Part shown: positions 48,401-57,091 of the stretch, piece after piece
How the letters are laid out: every line of letters begins with the position of its first letter
How positions within the stretch are numbered: the stretch's first letter is position 1
NCBI RefSeq assembly: GCF_004322855.1
Contig: NZ_CP036402.1
Coordinates: 1 to 64,000 of the forward strand
Source: Egibacter rhizosphaerae
GTDB lineage: Bacteria; Actinomycetota; Nitriliruptoria; Euzebyales; Egibacteraceae
Reading direction: 5' to 3'
DNA length: 64,000 nucleotides
Notes under the pieces: generated by a model
Databases searched by the model: none
What the model was told of the DNA's origin: nothing
What the model saw: only the letters and a program-made list of their open reading frames with translations
Program-made: the position numbers and the translations under genes

Positions 48401-49223
48401 GCTGACGGATCGCGTCGAGGGTGTCCGCCACCGCCGCATCGCGGGGATCCCGGTAACGGGGCTCCTGGTGCGCGACCGCACGCAGCCCGAGCCGGTCGGC
48501 GAGCGCGAACCGTTCCCGCGCCCGCGCGTCGTCACCGCGGGCGAGGTGGTGAGTCACACCGACCAGCACGTGGTCAGCGCCGACGAGGTCACCCCACCAC
48601 CGGGCTTCTCGCGCTGCCGCATCACGCTCCCCCGCATCGAGCAGGCGCGCGCACGGGGACTCGTTGCCGAACAGGACGAACAGATGCCCCCTCGCGCCCC
48701 CGAGATGGGTCGTCAGATGAGCCGGACTCGCTCGTGGCTCGTAGGTCCCGGCGCCCCCACCGAGGCTTCCGGCACCGATCGCCGGAGCGCTGTCGAGGTG
48801 ATGCGCCGAGACGAGCCGACAGAGTGCGGCATAGCCGATCGCGTCACGAGCGATCAGCACGACCCGAGCCGGGTCGCCCTCGAGCCACGAGGGCCCCGAC
48901 CGCGGCCACGAAGTCCGTTCGGCTCGGTGCCGTCCCGTGCGTCGCCCACGCCACGCCCCCGAAGCCGCGAGATCGGGCCCGTACGGTGCGAGCGCGAGAT
49001 CGGCGCCGAAGATCGGGCGCACCCCGGTGCGCTCGCACGCCCGGGCGAACCGCACCGCACCAGGCAGACCGTCACGATCGGCGACCCCGACCGCAGCCAT
49101 GCCTCGCGCGGCCGTGGCCTCGGCGAGCTCATCGGGCCGCAGAACCCCGTCGCGCATCGACCAGCAACTACGCGCAGCGAGATGGACGAACGGTTCCACG
49201 CGCGCATCACCTCGTCGGCCCAT
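45444..49223 (-). CDS. dnaE2: DnaE2-like error-prone DNA polymerase III alpha subunit
   Basis: C-family polymerase of 1259 residues, longer than most DnaE2. An N-terminal PHP domain is followed by the palm, with GSAAGSVVCYALG and the catalytic acidic motif PDIDLDVE, then FCKAHAAAFAVPTY and HhH and OB regions. PHP metal ligands look degenerate (HLAARS and ADRDG where HxH and TDHDG are usual), so exonuclease activity is doubtful. The C-terminus ends in RRLWHRSPG after a Pro-rich stretch. A LexA-type box in the promoter supports SOS control and hence the DnaE2 rather than DnaE1 call. The start at ATG 49223 is the best fit. Confidence 0.88.
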   Translation of the reverse strand: MGRRGDARVEPFVHLAARSCWSMRDGVLRPDELAEATAARGMAAVGVADRDGLPGAVRFARACERTGVRPIFGADLALAPYGPDLAASGAWRGRRTGRHRAERTSWPRSGPSWLEGDPARVVLIARDAIGYAALCRLVSAHHLDSAPAIGAGSLGGGAGTYEPRASPAHLTTHLGGARGHLFVLFGNESPCARLLDAGERDAAAREARWWGDLVGADHVLVGVTHHLARGDDARARERFALADRLGLRAVAHQEPRYRDPRDAAVADTLDAIRQQVPLSARHHQRRNAEGYLKSPEEMAAVFAERPDALTATAWVAERCEVDLGLDRLRVPELADDPSMAELGARCRGGLDARRPWEDPGEDAPRTTYFELLDRELAMVAELGLAAYFLTVAEVVDRIRAKDVLVACRGSAAGSVVCYALGISDVDPVRHDLCFERFMNPYRDELPDIDLDVESARREDVYRDLLATYGPERVVCVTMVETFKARMAVREVGKAMGLPVAEVDRIAKAFPHIRARDVRAAIDHLPELAGRGLDAAHLQLLFDVVERLDGLPRHLALHPSGILLGPEPKAPGSGDGRGGVGAGSGDGLRDLVPVQPSAAGFAMAQFDKDDVGALGLCKLDVLAVRMLSAMAHAREEVRVSRGVDLDLGALPDGDPATYELIRSTDTLGMFQIESPGQRELLGRLQPEQLEDLVVDISLFRPGPVKGDMVGPFLMRRLGQAEPVVPHPTLERALGETFGVIVYHEQVMRCVAAITGCDLSTADLVRRRLGDPEEVPRLRDWVLGCAAERGIPEGVATSLWDALAQFASFGFCKAHAAAFAVPTYRSAYLKAHFLPELVAGLLTHDPGMYPRRLLLEDARRFGVAVLPVDVNRSERAYRVERVPAAQAWAALGVDAGSTSPEAQDAALPLGWIRADDGMPVPPGTRRIGRDLGAVPDAPGERFAIRVGLQDVAGIDDAMIDALLAGRPFTGLADLRERGGLSRPVAEDLAHVGALDGLAHPGASRRDVLLEVAERWAGARRRRTEAEEPEQLDLLGPGPAAGLGDYRPSEQVRAELEVLGLDVSRHVIRFYEGLLTALEATRAVDLVDCRDRQRVRIAGVKVATQTPPVQSGQRVIFLSLDDATGVGDAAFFESVHDRCASTVFHSWLLVVEGIVRRTGARGVSLNADAAWDLRRLMRAWRAGRLAEAVASGRRGDRSTFAAGEARPVDPEAVRSSAARLRVPRTNPHGGPVPEPEGASEGPEEFTAQPPRRLWHRSPGSAG

Positions 49224-49299
49224 CGGTTCACTGCCCCTGCCTGACCTGCCTGACCTGCCTGGGGCGCCCCTGGGGGCACCCTGGAGCACCCTAGGGGGG

Positions 49300-49311
49300 G
49301 AACGTCAGTTC
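49300..49311. promoter_or_regulatory. LexA-type box upstream of the dnaE2-like gene
   Basis: GAACGTCAGTTC fits GAAC-N4-GTTC, the core of the Gram-positive LexA site; the flanks give GGAAC...GTTCGA, one mismatch from CGAAC-N4-GTTCG. It lies 77-88 bp before the dnaE2-like ATG. A minus-strand TACACT (49326-49331) 14 bases further upstream could be the -10 box. Confidence 0.65.
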
Positions 49312-49445
49312 GATACGTGGTGACGAGTGTACCGCCGAGCGTGGAACCGCACGCCCCACGAGATGCCTCCCGACCCGGCGGTAAAGAGCCCGGCCGGTGC
49401 TACGCTCATCCGTGCCCCGCCCCTCTCTCGGCGCCTGAGGACGCG

Positions 49446-50729
49446 ATGCCGCGCAACGTCTTCGTGATCGGGCTTGACGAGCCCAACCGAGCGCTGCTCG
49501 AGCTGCTGCCCGCGGCCCGCGACTGCACGTTCCACCCACTCCTCAGCTTCGAGGAACTGCGAGGCGTCGAGCACTTCCCCATCCCCGAGCTGCTCGCGGA
49601 GGCGGAACGACGGCTCGACAACTTCGAGGGGTCGATCGACGCGATCACGACCATCATCGACTTCCCCGCCACCGAGTTCGTCCCGCTGCTCGCCCGACCA
49701 CGCGGGCTGCACACCCCGAGCCTCGAGGGTGTCCTGGCCTGCAACCACAAGTACTGGAGCCGCCAACTGCAGGAGGAGGCCGCGCCCGAGGCGGTGCCCG
49801 GCTATGCGATCCTCGACCCCTACGGTGACGACCCCCTCGCCGCGACGGGGCTCGAGCCCCCGATCTGGGTCAAGCCGCTCAACGCGTTCCGCAGCCACCT
49901 CGGCTTCAGGATCAATCAGCCCCAGGACCTCTACGCGGCTCTGCCGGTGATCCGCGAGGAACTGCCCCGCTTGGCCGCACCCTTCGAGTCGGTCCTCAAG
50001 TACGCCGACCTACCCCCGCGCCTGGCCGAGCTCGGCGGGAAGGTCTGCATCGCCGAGCAGATCATCTCCGGCCGGCTCTGCACGGTCGAGGGCTACGTCC
50101 AGCACGGCGTCCCACACGTCTACGGCATCGTCGACAGCGTCCGCGCGCCGAACCGCAGCTCCTTCGCGCGCTACCAGTACCCGTCGTCGCTGCCGCCGCC
50201 GGTACAGCGCCGCATCGTGGACATCGCCGAGCGGGTCATGACCTCCATCGGCCTCGACCACAGCCCCTTCAACATGGAGCTGTTCTACAACGCGCGGCGC
50301 GACACGATCGCCGTTCTCGAGATCAACCCCCGCCTGTCGCAGAGCCACGCCCCCCTGTTCGACCTCGTCGACGGGGTGAGCCATCTGCAGGTGATGACCG
50401 ACGTCGCGCTCGGCCGGCCGCCCGAGATGCAGAGCGGGCAGGGTCGCTACGACATCGCGGCGAAGTTCTTCCTGCGTGCGTATCGCGATGCGCGGGTGAC
50501 AGCCGTGCCCAGCGAGCAGCAGATCGCGCGCATCATCGAGCGCATCCCCGGCACGAAGATCAGCGCGCTCGTCGAGGAGAGCACCCAGCTGTCCGACCTC
50601 GAGGACCAGGACGCCTACAGCTTCGAACTCGCCGAGGTCTACCTGGGTGCGCGCAGCAACCGCGAGCTGCTGGCGCGGTGGCACGCGGTCCGGGAGGAGC
50701 TGGCCTTCGGCTTGCAGGATCCGGACTGA
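49446..50729 (+). CDS. ATP-grasp domain protein
   Basis: A 427-residue ATP-grasp enzyme that probably joins a carboxylate to an amine, thiol or phosphate with ATP. The central lysine region PIWVKPLNAFRSHLGF, the metal-binding ELFYNARRD and AVLEINPRLSQ (Glu and Asn of the magnesium site) are clear; the N-terminus RNVFVIGLDEPNR looks like a Rossmann-type pre-ATP-grasp fold. ATG 49446 has GAGG six bases upstream. Its substrate is unknown. It is followed by a CocE/NonD hydrolase after 97 bp, so the two may act on the same bond. Confidence 0.8.
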   Translation: MPRNVFVIGLDEPNRALLELLPAARDCTFHPLLSFEELRGVEHFPIPELLAEAERRLDNFEGSIDAITTIIDFPATEFVPLLARPRGLHTPSLEGVLACNHKYWSRQLQEEAAPEAVPGYAILDPYGDDPLAATGLEPPIWVKPLNAFRSHLGFRINQPQDLYAALPVIREELPRLAAPFESVLKYADLPPRLAELGGKVCIAEQIISGRLCTVEGYVQHGVPHVYGIVDSVRAPNRSSFARYQYPSSLPPPVQRRIVDIAERVMTSIGLDHSPFNMELFYNARRDTIAVLEINPRLSQSHAPLFDLVDGVSHLQVMTDVALGRPPEMQSGQGRYDIAAKFFLRAYRDARVTAVPSEQQIARIIERIPGTKISALVEESTQLSDLEDQDAYSFELAEVYLGARSNRELLARWHAVREELAFGLQDPD

Positions 50730-50826
50730 CACGTGGACCTCCGCGCCACCCGCTCGCGCGGGGCGGCGCGCAAGTGGCCCCCGACCGGCGCAACCACATC
50801 CCGTTGCAAGGAGCCCTGCCGCGAGC

Positions 50827-52848
50827 ATGGAGACCGTCACCGATCTGCCACACAAGACTCGCGTCGTCGAGCACACCTGGATCCCACTGCGGGACGGCAC
50901 CCGGCTCGCCGCGCGGATGTGGATCCCGGAGGGCGCCGAGGACGATCCCGTCCCGGCGATCCTCGAGTACATCCCCTACCGCAAGCGCGACTTCACGCGC
51001 AAACGCGACGAGCGCACGCATCCCTACTTCGCCGGCCACGGCTACGCGGCGCTGCGGGTGGACCTGCGCGGCTCGGGTGACAGCGAGGGGGTGCTCACCG
51101 ACGAGTACCTGCCGAGCGAACTCGACGACGGCGAGGACGTGCTCGCGTGGATCGCCGAGCAGCCCTGGTGCGACGGCTCGGTCGGCATGATCGGTATCAG
51201 CTGGGGCGGGTTCAACGGGTTGCAGCTCGCGGCGCGTCGCCCGCGAGCACTCAAGGCGATCGTGACCTGCTCGTCGACCGACGACCGGTACGCCGACGAC
51301 GTGCACTACATGGGTGGCTGTCTGCTCGGCGACAACCTGTCGTGGGCCTCCACGATGTTCGCCTACAACGCCCTGCCACCCGATCCCGCACTCGTCGGTG
51401 ACCGCTGGCGCGCGATGTGGCACCAGCGTCTGGAGGGGTCCGGTCTCTGGCTCGAGACGTGGCTGCGCCACCAGCACCGCGACGCGTACTGGCGCCACGG
51501 CTCGGTGTGCGAGGACTACGCCGCGATCGACTGCCCCGTCCTCGCCGTCAGCGGGTGGGCGGACGGCTATTCGAACGCGGTCTTCCGCCTCCTCGAGAAC
51601 CTCGACGTGCCCCGCGCCGGACTCATCGGTCCGTGGAGCCACGTCTACCCGCACCTCGGCACGCCCGGGCCGGCCATCGGGTTCCTGCAGGAGGTCGTCC
51701 GGTGGTTCGACCGGTGGCTCAAGGGGATCGAGAACGGGATCGACGACGAGCCGATGCTGCGCGCGTGGATGCAGGACGCGGTTCGCCCGGTCGCCACCTA
51801 CGACCACCGACCCGGCCGCTGGGTCGCCGAGTCGGTCTGGCCGACGCCCCGCATCGTGACCCGCCGACATCCCCTCACCAGAGGCCGGATCCTCGAGCCG
51901 CGCGAGTCGCCCGGCGCCCTCGAGCCACGCGCGATCCAGTCCCCGCTGTCCCTCGGCCTGTTCGCGGGCAAGTGGTGCAGCTACGCGGCAGCCCCGGACC
52001 TGCCCCACGATCAACGCGAGGAGGACGGCGGCGCGCTCGTGTTCGACACCGAACCCCTCCCCCAGCGCTTGGAGATCCTCGGGCGCGCGGTCGCCGACCT
52101 CGTCCTGGTGCCGGACCAACCCGTCGCGATGATCGCCGTCCGCCTGATCGACGTCGCGCCCGACGGGAAGGCCACCCGGATCACCTACGGGTTGCTGAAC
52201 CTGTGCCACCGGGATGGCCACGAGGCACCCCGCCCGCTCGAGCCGGGCGTTCCGGTCCGCGTCGCGGTCAAGCTGAACGACGTGGCCCAGGCCGTCCCGA
52301 AGGGCCATCGGATCCGCCTCGCGTTGTCGACCTCCTACTGGCCGCTCGCCTGGCCACCGCCTCGCCCCGTGACGCTGCAGGTACACCCCGAGGAGAGCGC
52401 CCTGCTCCTCCCCGAGCGTCCGGCTGTCCAGCTCGACGACGAGGTCGAGTTCGGACCGCCCATGGGCACGTCGCCCCTCGAGACCGAGACCGTGGAGACG
52501 GGCGAGCACAACTGGCTGGTGACTCGGGACCTCGCCGCGGACCGCTCCCAACTCGAGGTGATCGAGGACCAGGGGGCTTGGCGGATCCGCGCCCACGGAC
52601 TCGAGGTCCGCCGCAAGACCTACGAGTGGTACCGCTCGACCGCCGACGACTTCACGAGCGTCGAGGGCGAAGTACTGACCACACGTGCGCTCTCCCGGGG
52701 CCCTTGGTCGGCCGAGACCGTCGCGCGCACCCACCTCTCCTGCGACGAGGAGAACTTCCTCGTGCACGCGACACTCGACGCCTACGAGAGCGGCCGGCGG
52801 GTCTTCGCCGAGACCTGGGACCTCGTCATCCCGCGCGAACTCGTCTGA
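50827..52848 (+). CDS. CocE/NonD-family hydrolase
   Basis: A 673-residue alpha/beta hydrolase of the X-Pro dipeptidyl-peptidase (S15)/cocaine esterase group. The nucleophile is Ser125 in MIGISWGGFN; the Asp and His lie around GWADGYSN and GPWSHVYP. The C-terminal half is a jelly-roll typical of this family. The start is ATG 50827, with AAGGAG 13 bases upstream. No signal peptide is seen, so it acts inside the cell. The substrate is unknown; the ATP-grasp neighbour hints at an acylated or amidated small molecule. Confidence 0.88.
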   Translation: METVTDLPHKTRVVEHTWIPLRDGTRLAARMWIPEGAEDDPVPAILEYIPYRKRDFTRKRDERTHPYFAGHGYAALRVDLRGSGDSEGVLTDEYLPSELDDGEDVLAWIAEQPWCDGSVGMIGISWGGFNGLQLAARRPRALKAIVTCSSTDDRYADDVHYMGGCLLGDNLSWASTMFAYNALPPDPALVGDRWRAMWHQRLEGSGLWLETWLRHQHRDAYWRHGSVCEDYAAIDCPVLAVSGWADGYSNAVFRLLENLDVPRAGLIGPWSHVYPHLGTPGPAIGFLQEVVRWFDRWLKGIENGIDDEPMLRAWMQDAVRPVATYDHRPGRWVAESVWPTPRIVTRRHPLTRGRILEPRESPGALEPRAIQSPLSLGLFAGKWCSYAAAPDLPHDQREEDGGALVFDTEPLPQRLEILGRAVADLVLVPDQPVAMIAVRLIDVAPDGKATRITYGLLNLCHRDGHEAPRPLEPGVPVRVAVKLNDVAQAVPKGHRIRLALSTSYWPLAWPPPRPVTLQVHPEESALLLPERPAVQLDDEVEFGPPMGTSPLETETVETGEHNWLVTRDLAADRSQLEVIEDQGAWRIRAHGLEVRRKTYEWYRSTADDFTSVEGEVLTTRALSRGPWSAETVARTHLSCDEENFLVHATLDAYESGRRVFAETWDLVIPRELV

Positions 52849-52923
52849 CGGCGGCACCCTCGCAGACCGACCGCACTCGCGCGGCCGACCGCGCTCGCGG
52901 GACCGTGACCGCGTCGCGGTCGC

Positions 52924-53646
52924 CTACCGGTCGGACCGACTCGCGGTGGGCCGCGCCTCGGAGGCGCCGCTCAGGTTCTGGCGCACCCCCGGATCGCCGG
53001 CGTACTCGACCGAGGAGGCGCCGGAGGCCTCGATGTCCAGCTCCTCGAGCGTCTGCACCGCGACGTCCGACGAGCCGCTGGCCTCCACGGCGGCTCGTTC
53101 GGTCTCGAACGCGCCGAGATCGAGGGTGCTCGACCCGCTGGCACGAGCCTCGAGGTCCCCCGATTCGCCCACCAGCGCGATGCTCGAGGCACCCCCCGCA
53201 CGCACCTGCGTCGTGCTCGCCGTGACACCGGCGCGGACATCGCTGGCTCCGGACGCCCGCACGTCGACCCCATGGCCCTCCAGATCGCCTGCGACGTCCA
53301 CCTCGGCGGCCCCGGACGCGTCGATGGCGGCGAGGTCCGGGAGGGTGAGGGTCGCCCGGATGTGCCCCGCGTCGCCCCACCAGAACGTCCGGCCCGGACG
53401 GATCGAGAGCCGGTCGCCCTCCACCTCGACCGTCACCCGCCGCAGCGACCGCCGGGGCCCGCTGAGTTCCAGCGAGGGTTCCTCACCGAGCGTGACCTCG
53501 ACGGTGGTTCCCCCGCTGACCCGCAGGGCGTCCACGTCGGTGACGGGCACGCTGTGGGATTCCTCGGGCCCAAGCGACGCCCTGGGCACGGTGCAGCCAC
53601 CCACGAGGAGGGCGCCGACGATGAGCAGCAGCAAGGTGACCCGCAC
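52924..53646 (-). CDS. DUF2807 lipoprotein
   Basis: A 240-residue lipoprotein: lipobox LVGGC at Cys18, then a beta-helical DUF2807 (putative auto-transporter adhesin head, GIN) domain with repeated ASGASxV/xASGSS units (about residues 109-220). The head is built of repeats such as DASGAAEVDV, RASGASDVRA and EASGSSDVAV. GTG start with GGAGG seven bases upstream. The role is unknown; surface exposure is inferred. Confidence 0.85.
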   Translation of the reverse strand: MRVTLLLLIVGALLVGGCTVPRASLGPEESHSVPVTDVDALRVSGGTTVEVTLGEEPSLELSGPRRSLRRVTVEVEGDRLSIRPGRTFWWGDAGHIRATLTLPDLAAIDASGAAEVDVAGDLEGHGVDVRASGASDVRAGVTASTTQVRAGGASSIALVGESGDLEARASGSSTLDLGAFETERAAVEASGSSDVAVQTLEELDIEASGASSVEYAGDPGVRQNLSGASEARPTASRSDR

Positions 53647-53736
53647 GAGACTTCCTCCGGTTCGCTCGTCGGTGTGCTGGTGGCGCGACGGGATCGGCCG
53701 CGCCTCGGTGACGAGCTCACGATCGCACGATGGAGG

Positions 53737-53765
53737 GGTGGGGGCGATCAGGGATCGCCCCCACC
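53737..53765. terminator. Strong hairpin downstream of aceE
   Basis: A perfect 13-bp stem (GGTGGGGGCGATC / GATCGCCCCCACC) with a 3-nt loop lies in the 255-bp gap between aceE and the DUF2807 gene. No T-tract follows. It is the best terminator candidate for aceE. Confidence 0.6.
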
Positions 53766-53883
53766 GACCCCCACGAGCGGGCCTGCCGATGGGGGGCGCC
53801 CCGAGGCTCCGGTCGCCTCGGACGCTGCGGGGAGGCGGGAGCGGCCCGGGCGGACCGGAATGGGCCGCTGGTAGACCCGGGGT

Positions 53884-53902
53884 GCGGCTCTCGCGGAGCC
53901 GC
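53884..53902 (-). terminator. Second hairpin at the aceE stop codon
   Basis: GCGGCTC / GAGCCGC forms a 7-bp stem with a 5-nt loop that touches the aceE TAG stop at 53902-53904. It may cooperate with the larger hairpin further on. Confidence 0.4.
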
Positions 53903-56679
53903 TAGGGCACGTCGAAGCCGGCCTCTGGGTCGAGCTCGTAGCGGTCGATCGCCTCGGCGACCGTGTCGGTCTTGACCTCCCCTGCCTCGGCGAGTTCGGC
54001 GAGGGCGGCCACCGCGATGTGCGGCGCGTCGATCTGGAAGTGACGCCGGAGCAGCTCGCGGGTGTCGCTGCGCCCCCAACCGTCGGTGCCCAGCACCACG
54101 AAGCGCCCGGGCATCCAGGGGGCGATCAGGTTCGGGACCGCCTTCTGGAAGTCGGTCACCGCGATCTTGGGGCCGGGGGGATCGGTGAAGACGCGCTCGA
54201 CGGTGGGGACCTGGCGCTCCTCGTGCGGATGCAGGCGGTTCCACCGGTCCGCGCGCACTCCGTCCCGGTGCAACGGCACCCACCCGGGCACGCTCCAGAG
54301 GTCGGCGCCGACCTCCCAGTCGTCGCGCAGCAGGTCGACGGCTTCGCGGGCCATCTTCATCGCGCTACCGGACGCGAGCAGCTGCACGCGGTGCGTGGCA
54401 TCGTCGGGGGCCTCCGCGTAGCGGTAGACGCCGCGAACGATGTCGAGCTCGTCCAGGCCCTCGGGCATCGGGGGTTGGACGGTGGGCTCGTTGTACATCG
54501 TGAGGTAGTACATTACGTCGCGTCCGTTCGGACGCGCCAGCGGGTCCTCCCACCCCTCGTCGCCGAGCATGCGGTTCACGCCGTCCTCGACGAGCACCGA
54601 GATCTCGTAGGCGAACGCGGGGTCGTACGCCTCGACGGCCGGGTTGCTCGCAGCCAGCAGGAGCGACTGACCGTCCTCGTGCTGGAGCCCCTCCCCGTTG
54701 AGGGTCGTGCGTCCGGCGGTCGCCCCCGCGAGGAAGCCGCGCGCCCGCTGGTCGCCGGCCTGCCAGAGCGAGTCTCCCGTGCGCTGGAACCCGAACATCG
54801 AGTAGAAGACGTACACGGGCAGCAGGTACTCCCCGTGGGTCGCGTAGCTCGAGCCGGCGGCGGTGAACGAGGCGACGCTGCCGGCCTCGGTGATCCCCTC
54901 GTGGAGGATCTGGCCGTCCCGCCCCTCGATGTAGGCAAGCAGCATCTCGCGGTCGACGGGCTCGTACATCTGCCCGTGCGGGTTGTAGATCTTCACCTCG
55001 CGGAAGAGCGAGTCCATCCCGAACGTGCGCGCCTCGTCGGGGATGATCGGGACGACCCGGTCGCCGATCCCCTCGTGGCGCATGACGTCGCGAACCTGGC
55101 GGACGAACGCCATCGTGGTGGCGATCTCGTTCTTGCCCGATCCCTGCTTCAGTTCGCTGTAGACATCGCGCGACGGAAGCTCGAGGCCGTGCACCTGCAC
55201 CCGACGCTCGGGCAGGTAACCACCGAGCTCGCGCCGCCGCTCGTGCAGGTACTGCATCTCCTCCGAGTCGTCCCCGGGGTGGTAGTACGGCGGAAGACCA
55301 CCCTCGAGTTCCTCGTCGCTGATGTCCAGGTACAGGCGGTCCCGGAACTTCTTGAGCGCCTTCTCCGAGAGCTTCTTCATCTGGTGGGTGGCGTTGCGGG
55401 ACTCGAAGTCCGGCCCGAGCGTCCAGCCCTTGATGGTCTTCGCGAGGATGACGGTCGGCGCGCCGGTGTGCTCCGTCGCACGCTTGAAGGCGGTGTAGAC
55501 CTTGCGGTAGTCGTGGCCGCCGCGGTCCAGCACCGGCAGGTCGTCCTCGGTCAGCGAGGACTCCTGCAGGATGCGCTCCAGTTCGGGTGAGTCGAAGAAG
55601 TTCTCACGGATGTACTGACCACCGGAGGCCGCGTACGTCTGGAACTGGCCGTCGGGCGTCGAATTCATCTTCTCGACGAGCTCGCCGGTGTGGTCGTGCG
55701 CGAGCAGCTCGTCCCACTTGCGGCCCCAGATGACCTTGATGACGTTCCAGCCCGCGCCGCGGAAGAGCGATTCCAGCTCCTGGATGATCTTGCCGTTGCC
55801 GCGCGTGGGCCCGTCGAGCCGCTGCAGGTTGCAGTTCACGATCCACGTCAGGTTGTCGAGACCCTCGCGAGCGGCGGGAAGCAGCCCGCCGATCGACTCG
55901 GGCTCGTCCATCTCGCCATCGCCCAGGAAGGCCCAGACACGGCTATCGCTGGTGTCCACGATGCCGCGATGGAGCAGGTACCGGTTCAACCGCGCCTGGT
56001 AGACGGAACCGATCGCCCCCAACCCCATCGACACGGTGGGGAACTCCCAGAAGTCCGGCATGAGGCGGGGATGCGGGTAGCTGGCGAGGCCTCCGGGGGT
56101 CTGTTCCTGGCGGAAGAGGTCCAGCTGCTCCTCGGTGAGCCGACCCTCGAGGTACGCCCGGGCGTACATCCCCGGGGAGGCGTGGCCCTGGTAGAAGATC
56201 TGGTCCCCCGCCCGGCGGCTGCCGTCGGGCGCAACCTTGCCGCGGAAGAAGTGGTTGAAGCCGACCTCGTAGAGGCTCGCCGCGCTCGCGTAGGTCGCGA
56301 TGTGTCCGCCCACCCCGATCTCAGGGCGGTTCGCGCGGGTCACCATGACCGCCGCGTTCCAGCGGATGAACGCGCGGATCCGGCGCTCGGTGTGCTCGTC
56401 GCCGGGGAAGTGCGGCTCCTGCTCGGGCGGGATCGTGTTGATGTAGCCCGTGGACGTGAGCATCGGCACGCCGACCCCGTGGGCGTGCTGCGCCTTGAGC
56501 ACCTGCATCAGCAGGTGACGCGCACGCTCTCGGCCGGAGTGCTCCACGACGGCCTCGAGTGACGCGAGCCACTCCGCGGTCTCGTCGGGATCCGAGTCGG
56601 GCAGTTGGCTCGGGATGCCGTCCACGAGCACGCGATCCTCGGCACGGGCGGGGGTGGGACGGGTCTCGTCGCTCTCCAT
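53902..56679 (-). CDS. aceE: Pyruvate dehydrogenase E1 component, homodimeric type
   Basis: Thiamine-diphosphate enzyme that decarboxylates pyruvate and acylates the E2 lipoyl group. The TPP motif runs from [10 protein letters not shown] (about 253-262) to the Asn residues in [11 protein letters not shown] (280-290). The sequence is AceE-like throughout ([30 protein letters not shown]), 925 residues. ATG 56679 has GGGAG four bases upstream. No E2 or E3 gene lies beside it; actinobacteria often encode AceE alone. Thiamine made by the thi operon in this window is its cofactor precursor. Confidence 0.95.
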   Translation of the reverse strand: MESDETRPTPARAEDRVLVDGIPSQLPDSDPDETAEWLASLEAVVEHSGRERARHLLMQVLKAQHAHGVGVPMLTSTGYINTIPPEQEPHFPGDEHTERRIRAFIRWNAAVMVTRANRPEIGVGGHIATYASAASLYEVGFNHFFRGKVAPDGSRRAGDQIFYQGHASPGMYARAYLEGRLTEEQLDLFRQEQTPGGLASYPHPRLMPDFWEFPTVSMGLGAIGSVYQARLNRYLLHRGIVDTSDSRVWAFLGDGEMDEPESIGGLLPAAREGLDNLTWIVNCNLQRLDGPTRGNGKIIQELESLFRGAGWNVIKVIWGRKWDELLAHDHTGELVEKMNSTPDGQFQTYAASGGQYIRENFFDSPELERILQESSLTEDDLPVLDRGGHDYRKVYTAFKRATEHTGAPTVILAKTIKGWTLGPDFESRNATHQMKKLSEKALKKFRDRLYLDISDEELEGGLPPYYHPGDDSEEMQYLHERRRELGGYLPERRVQVHGLELPSRDVYSELKQGSGKNEIATTMAFVRQVRDVMRHEGIGDRVVPIIPDEARTFGMDSLFREVKIYNPHGQMYEPVDREMLLAYIEGRDGQILHEGITEAGSVASFTAAGSSYATHGEYLLPVYVFYSMFGFQRTGDSLWQAGDQRARGFLAGATAGRTTLNGEGLQHEDGQSLLLAASNPAVEAYDPAFAYEISVLVEDGVNRMLGDEGWEDPLARPNGRDVMYYLTMYNEPTVQPPMPEGLDELDIVRGVYRYAEAPDDATHRVQLLASGSAMKMAREAVDLLRDDWEVGADLWSVPGWVPLHRDGVRADRWNRLHPHEERQVPTVERVFTDPPGPKIAVTDFQKAVPNLIAPWMPGRFVVLGTDGWGRSDTRELLRRHFQIDAPHIAVAALAELAEAGEVKTDTVAEAIDRYELDPEAGFDVP

Positions 56680-56863
56680 ACTGCTCCCTGGACCTCGCGA
56701 TTCCGCACGGGATCCTCCGCGCGGCTGGTGACCGTCCACCCTAGCCGGGCCACCCGTGCCCCGGGAAGGCGGCGGGCGCAGATCGGGACTCCCGACCGGG
56801 CGGACGAGGGACGTGCGGGTGCGGGCGCGAGACCATCGGGCGTGAGGTCATCGGGTGGGCCTC

Positions 56864-57091
56864 CTACGCGCTGTCCTGGGTCTGGCGGATGTACATGTGG
56901 AGGAGCTCGGCACAGTCCTCGAGCTGATCGGCCCGAGCGCGAAGCTCGAGGGTGGAGCTCTCGAGGTCGGGGGCGATCTCGGACAACGCGACCTTCGTGG
57001 CTTCGTCCAGCCGCGAGGCGGCGCGGCGAAGTCCCTCCGCCTCCACGTTGAGTTGTACCGCGAGCGACCCGAGCCGCGTCGTTGAGTCCAC
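56864..57091 (-). CDS. Small helical protein (possible WXG100-like)
   Basis: A 75-residue protein predicted to be almost all helix (LAVQLNVEAEGLRRAASRLD ... ELRARADQLEDCAELLHM). Size and helical hairpin form recall WXG100/ESAT-6-like proteins, but no WxG motif is present and no type VII secretion genes are seen. GTG start with GGAGG eight bases upstream. It is separated from the nitroreductase gene by the DnaA-box cluster, which lies upstream of its start. Confidence 0.6.
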   Translation of the reverse strand: MDSTTRLGSLAVQLNVEAEGLRRAASRLDEATKVALSEIAPDLESSTLELRARADQLEDCAELLHMYIRQTQDSA

